DNA of 6,449 nucleotides, from the NCBI GenBank assembly GCA_019058515.1, contig JAHPYY010000076.1:1-6449 (forward strand), written 5' to 3'. Shown in pieces: positions 1 to 6,371 of this stretch. A model generated the notes under the pieces. The model searched no databases, had not been told where the DNA came from, and saw nothing but the letters and a program-made list of their open reading frames with translations. Position 1 is the first letter of the stretch, and each line of letters begins with the position of its first letter. The DNA is from Promethearchaeota archaeon (GTDB taxonomy: Archaea > Asgardarchaeota > Lokiarchaeia > Sigynarchaeales > SOKP01). The translations under genes and the position numbers were made by a program.

Positions 1-601
1 GTGCATAACTCTGGATAATTGGAATCCATACCCCTATATTTTTCGGATCCTCCTTGCATTCTTTTTTTGCTTGATCAAATTGTTCAATAATGGCGTGAGC
101 GGCGTGAGTGCTTCTTATCCCTCCTACTTGAGTAATCATTTGAGGATCTGTTGGACCTAGAGACGAATGTTTTCCCATTAAGATCTCGTCTGCAGAACAA
201 GCTAACATTGTACCAGCAGACATTGCACCCTGGGGAATAATAATCCGGATATGTTCAAATTTAGATCGTATATAATCCACTAAAGCCTCAGTTGCAGTGG
301 GTGATCCACCTGGACTATGAAGTATTAAATCAAGATCATTTCCTTTCAAACCAGAAATTACTGTCATAAATCCTTGAATGTCTTCATCATTTATGGTAAT
401 GAATTCTGGGGGGATATTTCCTGCCGAAGTCCAAGATGTAGCATATAAAATCGTATTTCTACCAGTCTTTTCATATAAAAGTTTCAAGTATTTCCTTCTT
501 ACAATATCAAGCGATGAACCTACTGTCTTAGGAACTCCGGTCTTTCTTAATTTGTTTTCTAACTCATTTATTTCTTTTAAAATTTCCCCCCAATTTGGCA
601 T
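1..601 (-). CDS. SDH-family Clp-fold serine protease, N-terminal part (3' end outside window)
   Basis: Reverse-strand translation from the ATG at 601-599 stays open for 200 codons to the window edge, so the C-terminus is missing. Residues 1-50 are a charged helical start (MPNWGEILKEINELENKLRK). Residues 88-155 carry the hallmarks of the SDH_sah / SppA-ClpP crotonase-fold proteases: the oxyanion glycine motif HSPGG at 95-99, the nucleophile context GAMSAGTM with Ser128, then SADEILMG and LGPTDPQ at 148-154. Residues 160-200 (THAAHAIIEQFDQAKKE, then WIPIIQSYA) also fit this family. Family members are usually near 270-300 aa, so roughly a third is probably off-window. No signal peptide or membrane segment is seen in the visible part, so a cytosolic protease is likely. 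It follows the 61-aa ORF by 9 bases, in one operon. The substrate is unknown. The name 'serine dehydrogenase proteinase' is historical and does not show that the substrate is serine dehydrogenase. Confidence 0.9.
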   Translation of the reverse strand, partial: MPNWGEILKEINELENKLRKTGVPKTVGSSLDIVRRKYLKLLYEKTGRNTILYATSWTSAGNIPPEFITINDEDIQGFMTVISGLKGNDLDLILHSPGGSPTATEALVDYIRSKFEHIRIIIPQGAMSAGTMLACSADEILMGKHSSLGPTDPQMITQVGGIRSTHAAHAIIEQFDQAKKECKEDPKNIGVWIPIIQSYA

Positions 602-604
602 TGA

Positions 605-610
605 GATCAC
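605..610 (-). promoter_or_regulatory. Shine-Dalgarno for the protease gene
   Basis: On the minus strand the bases after the TAA of the 61-aa ORF read GTGATCTCA and then ATG. GTGATC pairs with the GAUCAC part of the 16S rRNA 3' end. It overlaps nothing but the 9-base gap between the two genes. This fixes 601 as the protease start and suggests that ribosomes finishing the small ORF re-initiate here (translational coupling). Confidence 0.55.
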
Positions 611-796
611 TTACTTGTCCATATGAGTAAAATTAGTTGTTGAAAATTCCGTCTCTGGAGTAATTAATCTTAAAAATTCTTTATTTTCATTAAAATATTC
701 TTCGTATTCGCCAAAAAATTTCATTACATCTGAAACCCCTGCATTTTCACTTAATCTTAGGAGTTCTTCATATTCCATTTCAAATTTTCTAGACAT
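611..796 (-). CDS. Small acidic protein of unknown function (61 aa), coupled to the protease gene
   Basis: I do not recognise this protein. It is 61 aa, begins MSRKFEMEYEELLRLSENAG and ends THMDK. It carries 12 Glu and 2 Asp against 4 Lys and 3 Arg, so it is clearly acidic. Residues 4-18 and 22-45 look helical, and there are no cysteines, membrane segment or signal peptide. It is probably a real gene: it has a good SD (GAGGT, 6 bases before the ATG), TATA elements upstream, and a stop placed exactly so that an SD and the protease ATG follow within 9 bases. It could be a partner, adaptor or inhibitor of the Clp-fold protease, but that rests on position alone. A plus-strand open frame overlaps its last bases (378-626) but is a shadow of the protease gene. 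Confidence 0.72.
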   Translation of the reverse strand: MSRKFEMEYEELLRLSENAGVSDVMKFFGEYEEYFNENKEFLRLITPETEFSTTNFTHMDK

Positions 797-800
797 AATG

Positions 801-807
801 CAACCTC
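801..807 (-). promoter_or_regulatory. Shine-Dalgarno for the 61-aa ORF
   Basis: The minus strand reads GAGGTTG at 807-801, then CATT and the ATG at 796. GAGGT matches the anti-SD CACCUCC, with a 6-base spacer. It supports the chosen start and implies a leadered mRNA from the TATA element further upstream. Confidence 0.6.
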
Positions 808-841
808 ATTTTTGTTCCAACGATATATAAGAAGACATTTG

Positions 842-860
842 ATATATATATAAATTACCC
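842..860 (-). promoter_or_regulatory. Archaeal-type TATA box for the 61-aa ORF / protease operon
   Basis: The minus strand reads GGGTAATTTATATATATATC at 860-841. The TATA centre near 849 predicts transcription starting about 25 bases on, near 823, giving a leader of roughly 27 bases that holds the SD at 801-807. A second, nearer TATA-like stretch (TTATATAT, 830-823) would start transcription near 801 and lose the SD, so the distal box is preferred. The gap between genes (797-897, 101 bp) holds nothing else I can support. It also contains a T-rich stretch (884-890) just after the 198-aa gene stops, which is too weak to call a terminator. Confidence 0.5.
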
Positions 861-897
861 TTATTTTAGAATAGAGACAATTACAAAAGAACTTTAT

Positions 898-1494
898 TTA
901 CAAAAAACTCCTCTGAATATTTTCAAGATAAACAATATCTTGAATTAAATACTCTCTTTCTTTCTCAAGAGAGTATGGTTCACGGTTTAAAACTGTCAGG
1001 ATTTGCTCAATTATACGAAAAACTACTAAAAACAAACATTTTAGCAATGTTAGCAGATTGAGCGCAAAATTATCCTTCATTTTACAAGCGTCATTGTATT
1101 TAAAGAATAAGCGCACCGCTTCTTCATATGTAAGAATCCAATCCATTACTAATGTATCGGAGTCATCCTCAAAAAAGATAACTTCAAAGCGAGAATTATT
1201 CCTCTCAATAAAACCCTCTAAATTAATTCTAAAATCGTTATTGAGATGTGGAACCCTCCGCTTATTTAAACTTGCTAAAAAAGGACCTAAAATATTTTCT
1301 AGATCCTCAAGAGTTCTACGGGATTTATGTATTTTGAAATAATCAATTAGTGAGGGAAAAAGAATTTCTAAATTAACTTCACAAAAAGCATCATTCTCAA
1401 ATAAAACTCGAGAAATCTGAAATAATAGGATCGAAAAAAAATCGTGAATAATAGAGGGAACTTGACATAATTTATTATCGCAACTTAAATTCAA
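898..1494 (-). CDS. Hypothetical protein (198 aa), unrecognised
   Basis: I do not recognise a family. The frame is open from an upstream stop at 1516-1518 to the TAA at 898-900. The only plausible start is the TTG at 1494-1492. There is no ATG or GTG in frame before residue 117, and no clear SD, so the start is uncertain. Visible features: a hydrophobic helical N-terminus (about 13-33, IIHDFFSILLFQISRVLF), a basic and polar middle (57-105), an acidic cluster EDDSD at 109-113, a very hydrophobic stretch at 143-169 (LNLLTLLKCLFLVVFRIIEQ) broken by Lys152 and Arg160, and a charged C-terminal helix (175-198). The 143-169 stretch could be one membrane helix or a buried helix. Four cysteines are scattered (5, 10, 38, 137, plus 153) with no zinc pattern. 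It lies between the restriction-modification operon and the protease operon, all on the same strand. The sequence keeps coding-like composition, and the overlapping plus-strand frame at 1058-1342 is a shadow. Confidence 0.6.
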   Translation of the reverse strand: MNLSCDNKLCQVPSIIHDFFSILLFQISRVLFENDAFCEVNLEILFPSLIDYFKIHKSRRTLEDLENILGPFLASLNKRRVPHLNNDFRINLEGFIERNNSRFEVIFFEDDSDTLVMDWILTYEEAVRLFFKYNDACKMKDNFALNLLTLLKCLFLVVFRIIEQILTVLNREPYSLEKEREYLIQDIVYLENIQRSFL

Positions 1495-1519
1495 GAGGTA
1501 TAATAAATAAAAGGATTAC

Positions 1520-1533
1520 AGTAATAAAAATTG
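1520..1533 (-). promoter_or_regulatory. Possible TATA box for the 198-aa gene
   Basis: The minus strand reads AATTTTTATTACTG at 1533-1520. The centre near 1528 predicts a start around 1502, just before the TTG at 1494, so a nearly leaderless mRNA. A further AT stretch (TTTATTTATTATA, 1511-1499) lies too close to the start to be the TATA box of this gene. The box overlaps a short inverted repeat TTACA/TGTAA (1516-1536), which could be an operator or chance in AT-rich sequence. There is no strong BRE. Confidence 0.25.
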
Positions 1534-1550
1534 TAACTATTCAAACCAAG

Positions 1551-1560
1551 TTAAAAAAGA
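1551..1560 (-). terminator. T-run after the second methyltransferase gene, possible archaeal terminator
   Basis: The minus strand reads TCTTTTTTAA at 1560-1551, about 30 bases after the stop codon at 1590-1592. Archaeal RNA polymerase can terminate at oligo-T runs without a hairpin, and I see no stem in front of this one. It would separate the methyltransferase operon from the 198-aa gene. Short T-runs are common at this base composition, so support is modest. Confidence 0.33.
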
Positions 1561-1589
1561 TATTGAAACGATAAATTACTATTGCCCTA

Positions 1590-3023
1590 TTAAGTTTTAT
1601 TTATATATTTCAAGAGTTGTTTTAATTCGGAAAAGGAATTGCTCTCTATAGCATGTAAAATTTGATCTCTTTGTTCCGTATTAAGATATAAAAGTGGAAA
1701 TGTTTCTATTAGACTTCTAACATGAGTGAGCCCAAGATATTTCCTGGTATAATTAGAATTAGAGTATTTATAAGTAGTAAGAAACTCACTATCTAATTTT
1801 TTTCTAAAATATTCTAATACAAAGTTAAAAAAATACTTTAATAGAAGATGATCTTGGCGTTCTAACTGGGGATCTAAAAAGACTTGGATCGGAGAAGTTC
1901 TATAAGTTGCTTTAGACACAAATATTCCATCAACTCCGAAATTTTTTTTAATTTCGTATAATCCTGCTCTTCCACTCTCCATCCCTGTATCTACGGTGCG
2001 GATATATAAAATATTTGATTTAATTCTATCATTTAACTCTTTATTTATAGCAAGATTAACTATTTTATAATGATTTGAATTATAATTATTAGTATCAATT
2101 ACTCTAACCTTATATGATCCCATGGAATTCTCTATATCTTCCTTTTTCAAATAATATTTCACTTTAAGTGGTCTTTTAGCTCGGAATTGGATAAGAAATT
2201 CATCAAATTTAGATCCTGCCCGATATTTAAATTTGGGTTTTAAATAATAGAGTGTATTAAATTCTCGACCTTTCTTTATTTTTGTTCCTCTGAACTGTAT
2301 AATATTTTCTTCAGGAAATTGTTTCTTTTCAAAAAAGCATAAACAAGTATTAGTCCCTGTATGTTCAAAAATTTGTTTTTCAAAAATAATCATTTTTATA
2401 ATATTGTATATCCTAAGAAAATCTAACCGAAATTTATTTGATACAGATGAACCAAAAATAAAATTACTAGGTATAATATAAATAAGCTTCTTAACATCAT
2501 TTCTTAAATCATTCATCATAGCAATTTGATAAAGATCTTGATACCCGCGATTTTTTTCTCTAAAATACTTTAAAAGATTTTCTGTTTCCTTATGTTTCTT
2601 AATATACCCTAAATAAAGGTAAGGTGGATTGGTTATATGATAGAGTGGAAATTTACTTTCTTTCAAAAATTTTGGAAATTTTTCAAGGCAATCATATTGA
2701 ATAATATTTTTTTCTGCTATTCTCCTCGGAATCCCATAAGATTCTGCATTCTCAATACATCTATTTACCATATCATGTTGAATATCCAGCATGAATAGGT
2801 GATCAGAGAAGAAATTTATTCTCTTTGAAGTACTAATTGACTCTAATATTGGAAGCATTAGATTTCCTCCACCCGCATATAAATCGATCCATGAGAATCT
2901 ATCTAAATCCTCCTTAATAAAAGGTAGGATGTAATCTCGAAATATGTCTTTTGAAGTCAAATGAACGCCTAAACTTCTTCTAGTAACTTTATCTAAGGAA
3001 TACCTTTCTTTTGATTCAACCAT
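1590..3023 (-). CDS. Stand-alone N6-adenine-specific DNA methyltransferase (type II-like)
   Basis: A 477-aa protein counted from the ATG at 3023-3021. It would transfer a methyl group from S-adenosylmethionine to adenine N6 in DNA. Motif I is IDLYAGGGN (46-54), the acidic motif II is MLDIQHD (78-84), and motif III is probably IIQYD (107-111). Motif IV, the catalytic NPPY, is at 132-135, followed by GYQDLYQIAM (160-169) and IPSNFIFG plus NKFRLDFL (184-203), as in Eco57I/TaqI-like enzymes. The order SAM motif then NPPY is the gamma-type arrangement. Residues from about 240 on (TGMESGRAGLYEI near 346-358, RKYLGLTHVRSL at 427-438) probably hold target recognition. There is no nuclease motif. It starts 4 bases after the TAA of the 1098-aa gene (operon). 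A TTG at 3056 would add 11 residues and overlap that gene by 29 bases. I prefer the ATG, though neither start has a good SD. It looks more AT-rich than the gene before it. Confidence 0.88.
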   Translation of the reverse strand: MVESKERYSLDKVTRRSLGVHLTSKDIFRDYILPFIKEDLDRFSWIDLYAGGGNLMLPILESISTSKRINFFSDHLFMLDIQHDMVNRCIENAESYGIPRRIAEKNIIQYDCLEKFPKFLKESKFPLYHITNPPYLYLGYIKKHKETENLLKYFREKNRGYQDLYQIAMMNDLRNDVKKLIYIIPSNFIFGSSVSNKFRLDFLRIYNIIKMIIFEKQIFEHTGTNTCLCFFEKKQFPEENIIQFRGTKIKKGREFNTLYYLKPKFKYRAGSKFDEFLIQFRAKRPLKVKYYLKKEDIENSMGSYKVRVIDTNNYNSNHYKIVNLAINKELNDRIKSNILYIRTVDTGMESGRAGLYEIKKNFGVDGIFVSKATYRTSPIQVFLDPQLERQDHLLLKYFFNFVLEYFRKKLDSEFLTTYKYSNSNYTRKYLGLTHVRSLIETFPLLYLNTEQRDQILHAIESNSFSELKQLLKYINKT

Positions 3024-3027
3024 ACTT

Positions 3028-6000
3028 TTAACTCTTACGGCTGTGCATTTGATCAAAGAGGGATTGTATCTTTTTAGTCATCATAGGATATAACTTGTCT
3101 AAGTATTCACTTATTTCTGAATCTGCAAATCCAAACAATCTTAGAAAGGCTTCATCTATCTTTCTTTTACTTTTAAAATTATTAAGGGCTTGGTCGTAGA
3201 TTGATAGGCCCTGCTCTTCTGAAACTTTATGAAATAGCTCACCTAAGGTTTGCTTTTCTCCGTTTGAAATTTTATCAATGTTTGGAACATAGTAATCATC
3301 GAGTACATATTGATGAACATTTATCCACACATCTTCAATTCTTTTATATAACATCTGAAATAAATGCAGCCCGCTATTAAACCACAACACAATAATTTGA
3401 GCGGAGATCTCCTCAAAACCAGACGAAATCCAGCATACACCTGGAGGTGCAATAGGATTTTTGCTATAAAACGCCAAGAATTTAGTTCCTGGAGCTGGTA
3501 AAAAAATTCGTCTCATTATTATTAAATTACCTTGTCTATTTAATACATATCTTTCCCATTTTTCTAAAATTCCCACCAGCTCTGGTTTTCTCTCAAAAAA
3601 ATCCTTAACGTTGTCGAAACCTCTCACTACAACATAGTCTCTAACATCGGAGATATCCATACTTGGCTGATTAGATAGTGACCTTATTGCTTCTACAACA
3701 GAAGCGCTCGGAACCTTTAATTCGACTCTTTCATTAAACCGGTTCTTAACATGGATAACCCACTCCTCTTCGGATTCTCCCTCTTTCTTTAATTTATCTA
3801 TTTTCTTTACGATCCATGCGTCTTTTCCGCTCACCGCCCTGCTTTCGTCGCTGAGGATCATCGTGTATTGAACATTCATTCCCTTCGCTGTTTCGATACC
3901 TCGTTTTAACGAGATCTTTTTGCTTTTTTTCCTATTTCGAATCAGGCTTCTAAAACCTATTAAATATTCGTTGTTTTCAGTGAGAGTTTCCCATAATTCA
4001 AATGTTTTAATATCCTCGAAGGTAATATACTTATACCAATTTTTTAGCGATTTCTTCAGTGCCTTAAATTTGACATTGTACCCGAGGAGATTTGAGCTCA
4101 ACGCATCACTCTCTCTAAATTTTAGTATTGCCTCGTAGATCTCTTCCACCTCTTGTTCACTGGTAGGAAGTTTTGGAATAATAGTTATGGAAGTAAACTT
4201 ATTGTTTTCTCCCTCTATTTCACTTTCTAAGTTTCTCAAATAATTAGTATGAAATCTCTTAACCGTTTTTGTATATGTATTTAAATCTTCGTTATAATGC
4301 CTATTATAAAGCTCTATCATTATTTGCTGCATTTCACTTTCATCAAGCGTTAACTTCTCATACCTTCTTTTTATTTTTTCCAAACTTATGCGGGCATTTT
4401 TGTAATCTAAATCGCTAATTAAGTTAACAAATGACTTCTTATTTTCCAACCACTTAAAATAAGCTTCAGTAGCTTTATTTTTTTCGAGCGGGTTCTTTCC
4501 AGATTGAATTTTATAAACTTTTTGATACTTAATATCTTTTGGATCATACCCATCAACTACAAAGTCTATTACTTTCTTCCTTGCAACTATTAAAACTTCT
4601 CTTTTCCATGTAGAATCAGAAAAATTTAATTCCTCGCTGTTTGCTATGATGTATTCAATGTCGTATCGATCGACGAGAAATTCTCTTACTTTTCTAGAAC
4701 TTTCTACACTTAGAAATGTTGCAGGTAGAACGAAAGCTAAAACTCCGCCTTTGTTTAAAAATCGATCTCCAAGTAGTATAAAATAATTAAAAAAACTCAT
4801 CTGACCATCTAAATAAGATCTATAGTCCTCAAATCTACTCGTTAAGCGCTCCTTGTATTCTTCAGGAAGTCTTTCCTGTCTCGTGAAAGGAGGGTTCATT
4901 AAAACCGCATCGAATTTATGGAGTTTTATCGGTTTAGGTTTTTTACCTTTTTTTAAGGAAGCCGTCCCTTTTTTCCGTTTTGAGCGAGGTGCATAATGGT
5001 CAAGGCTTCTTTGCCCTCTAATCGTATACTCGCGATCTGCTATACCCAAGATAGTAGATTTTGGGGATAATTCGGTTGAATCCCATATAGAGACATTCAC
5101 ATGGTTGGTGAAGTATTCAGGAGATTGTAGTGCTAAATGCATCGCTGCCAAATGAGCAGCAAAAACCATAACATCAACGCCTAGAATATCTTCCTCAAGA
5201 AACGATTTGTGGTGATCTTCGGTAAAAGTTATACTTTGATTGGTTATCAATTCTCTCTTTCTATTATACGCACCAACTAATAGACCTCCGCTTCCACAAG
5301 CGAAATCCGCAACCTTAGCGGAGTAATCGCGTACTGCTAGTTTCGCTAATAATTTAGCGGCAAAGATGTTAGTATAGAACGCTGCTGCGAATTTTCTATC
5401 TTCATACGGGATTGTATCGTGAAAGATTCTTCCTAAAACATCGTTGTTTATTTTCTCGAGAGAGAGAGCTTTAATCGCGTTAATTATTTCCTTGAGTTTA
5501 TCAAAATATCCACGCAGAAACCAAGAAGCTAAATCATAAGAAAATACTACTTCGTAATTTTCCTCTAAAACCTTTTCAAAATAACCGTTTAGATCGTTTG
5601 GCTCCTCTAGAGCTGTCGTATCAATTTCGGGATATTTTTGAGGCTTTTTTTTCGATAAGATATGATAGAAGATTATTTGATTTATCAATAGATATGCTGT
5701 GCCCACTCTTAACGATTCCAAAGGGTAAGCTTCTTCTTCATATTGAAGAATATTCTCGAAAATATTCCTCCCTCCGAAAACTTCCAAAAATTGGTTGCCA
5801 GTAATTGATTTTAAACCGTCGGTTAAAAGTTTTGTGCTTTCTCTAAAAGACTGTATTAAAAAATCTATATCAGCCTCAATTTCCATCGGTTCTAAAATGA
5901 TTTCTGCTAATCTATCTAATATTACATCTAATTTTCCGGTTGGCAACGGAGACGTATTCCTATGCGTGTCAACGGGCGAGAATATCGCATATCCGCGAAA

Positions 6001-6324
6001 AGTTACTTGGTATACTTGAGTCCTCAAATCTTCTATAGGAATCCGAGTCAATTCTTCAGGATATAATAACGCAAAACCTCCGGCAAGATCTAACACATCA
6101 TAATACTTCAAATATTCGTCGTAAACTTTCCCTAACACATTCAGATAATCGCGTTCTTTTATTTTCGCTTCAATTACATAATTTCCACCGTTTCGACAAT
6201 AGAGATCGGGCTTCCTGATACCTTTCGGAGTTTGAAGTTTAATAAGAATATCAGTGGCAACGCCACGATTTTCTAATTCTTTTTTTATTATACTAGTTAC
6301 AGTATCTTCCGTAGCTGAGGGCAT
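3028..6324 (-). CDS. Type IIG-like restriction-modification protein: nuclease-like domain fused to N6-adenine DNA methyltransferase
   Basis: A 1098-aa single-chain enzyme predicted to cut and methylate DNA. Residues 1-110 resemble a PD-(D/E)XK nuclease: an N-terminal helix with Glu6 and Glu16/18, then PD at 39-40, 11 residues, and EAK at 52-54. Residues 170-310 are helical, as in HsdM-type enzymes. The methyltransferase core follows: FYTNIFAAKLLA (316-327), motif I DFACGSGG (340-347), GVDVMVFAAHLAAMHLAL (382-399), and motif IV with catalytic NPPF at 477-480, then VLPATFLS (532-539). A Lys/Arg-rich insert (447-470) lies just before NPPF. Residues about 600-770 are long charged helices. Residues 780-1060 (including AFYSKN, PPGVCWISSG and IIVLWFNSGLHLFQML) probably form the target recognition domain. 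The ATG at 6324 fits a TATA box that would give a leaderless mRNA. Length suits IIG enzymes (about 900-1200 aa). There is no helicase and no separate S subunit, which argues against type I and ISP. BREX PglX has similar length but lacks this nuclease motif. DISARM is less likely, as its other genes are not seen. Confidence 0.86.
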   Translation of the reverse strand: MPSATEDTVTSIIKKELENRGVATDILIKLQTPKGIRKPDLYCRNGGNYVIEAKIKERDYLNVLGKVYDEYLKYYDVLDLAGGFALLYPEELTRIPIEDLRTQVYQVTFRGYAIFSPVDTHRNTSPLPTGKLDVILDRLAEIILEPMEIEADIDFLIQSFRESTKLLTDGLKSITGNQFLEVFGGRNIFENILQYEEEAYPLESLRVGTAYLLINQIIFYHILSKKKPQKYPEIDTTALEEPNDLNGYFEKVLEENYEVVFSYDLASWFLRGYFDKLKEIINAIKALSLEKINNDVLGRIFHDTIPYEDRKFAAAFYTNIFAAKLLAKLAVRDYSAKVADFACGSGGLLVGAYNRKRELITNQSITFTEDHHKSFLEEDILGVDVMVFAAHLAAMHLALQSPEYFTNHVNVSIWDSTELSPKSTILGIADREYTIRGQRSLDHYAPRSKRKKGTASLKKGKKPKPIKLHKFDAVLMNPPFTRQERLPEEYKERLTSRFEDYRSYLDGQMSFFNYFILLGDRFLNKGGVLAFVLPATFLSVESSRKVREFLVDRYDIEYIIANSEELNFSDSTWKREVLIVARKKVIDFVVDGYDPKDIKYQKVYKIQSGKNPLEKNKATEAYFKWLENKKSFVNLISDLDYKNARISLEKIKRRYEKLTLDESEMQQIMIELYNRHYNEDLNTYTKTVKRFHTNYLRNLESEIEGENNKFTSITIIPKLPTSEQEVEEIYEAILKFRESDALSSNLLGYNVKFKALKKSLKNWYKYITFEDIKTFELWETLTENNEYLIGFRSLIRNRKKSKKISLKRGIETAKGMNVQYTMILSDESRAVSGKDAWIVKKIDKLKKEGESEEEWVIHVKNRFNERVELKVPSASVVEAIRSLSNQPSMDISDVRDYVVVRGFDNVKDFFERKPELVGILEKWERYVLNRQGNLIIMRRIFLPAPGTKFLAFYSKNPIAPPGVCWISSGFEEISAQIIVLWFNSGLHLFQMLYKRIEDVWINVHQYVLDDYYVPNIDKISNGEKQTLGELFHKVSEEQGLSIYDQALNNFKSKRKIDEAFLRLFGFADSEISEYLDKLYPMMTKKIQSLFDQMHSRKS

Positions 6325-6343
6325 TATATTATACTCGCTCTTG

Positions 6344-6360
6344 TCTATATAACATTTCGC
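6344..6360 (-). promoter_or_regulatory. BRE/TATA promoter of the restriction-modification operon
   Basis: The minus strand reads GCGAAATGTTATATAGA at 6360-6344: a BRE-like GCGAAAT followed by TTATATAG. The TATA centre near 6349 puts transcription start about 25 bases on, at the ATG (6324-6322) itself. The bases before the ATG (GAGTATAATATA) hold no SD. Both points agree with a leaderless transcript, common in several archaeal groups. A second weaker TATA (TTTTTTATAAG, 6377-6367) lies further up and overlaps the U-run of the hairpin. Confidence 0.6.
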
Positions 6361-6371
6361 ATTTTACTTAT

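Noticed and set aside
378..626. Plus-strand open frame of 82 codons
   Set aside because: It runs opposite the protease gene, whose family motifs are clear. The predicted product has no recognisable features.
1058..1342. Plus-strand open frame of 94 codons opposite the 198-aa gene
   Set aside because: It is nested inside the longer minus-strand frame, is on the wrong strand for the cluster, and has no promoter or SD that I can see. Since the 198-aa gene is itself unrecognised, this is rejected with less certainty than the others.
1516..1536. Inverted repeat TTACA/TGTAA with an 11-base spacer
   Set aside because: Only 5 bp per arm in AT-rich sequence, expected by chance. Mentioned with the possible promoter but not called as an operator.
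3920..4138. Plus-strand open frame of 72 codons
   Set aside because: It lies opposite the recognition-region part of the large enzyme gene and is a shadow frame.
5598..6019. Two plus-strand open frames (68 and 74 codons)
   Set aside because: Both lie opposite the N-terminal part of the large enzyme gene, which is supported by motifs. They are shadow frames.
3028..6324. Assignment of the large protein as BREX PglX, DISARM methyltransferase or type I HsdM
   Set aside because: The nuclease-like N-terminus, the absence of neighbouring helicase, S-subunit or other BREX/DISARM genes, and the single-chain length fit type IIG better. The window is short, so this is not absolute.
6325..6333. TATAATATA just before the ATG as a bacterial -10 box
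   Set aside because: It touches the start codon, so transcription would begin inside the gene. The BRE/TATA further upstream fits better.
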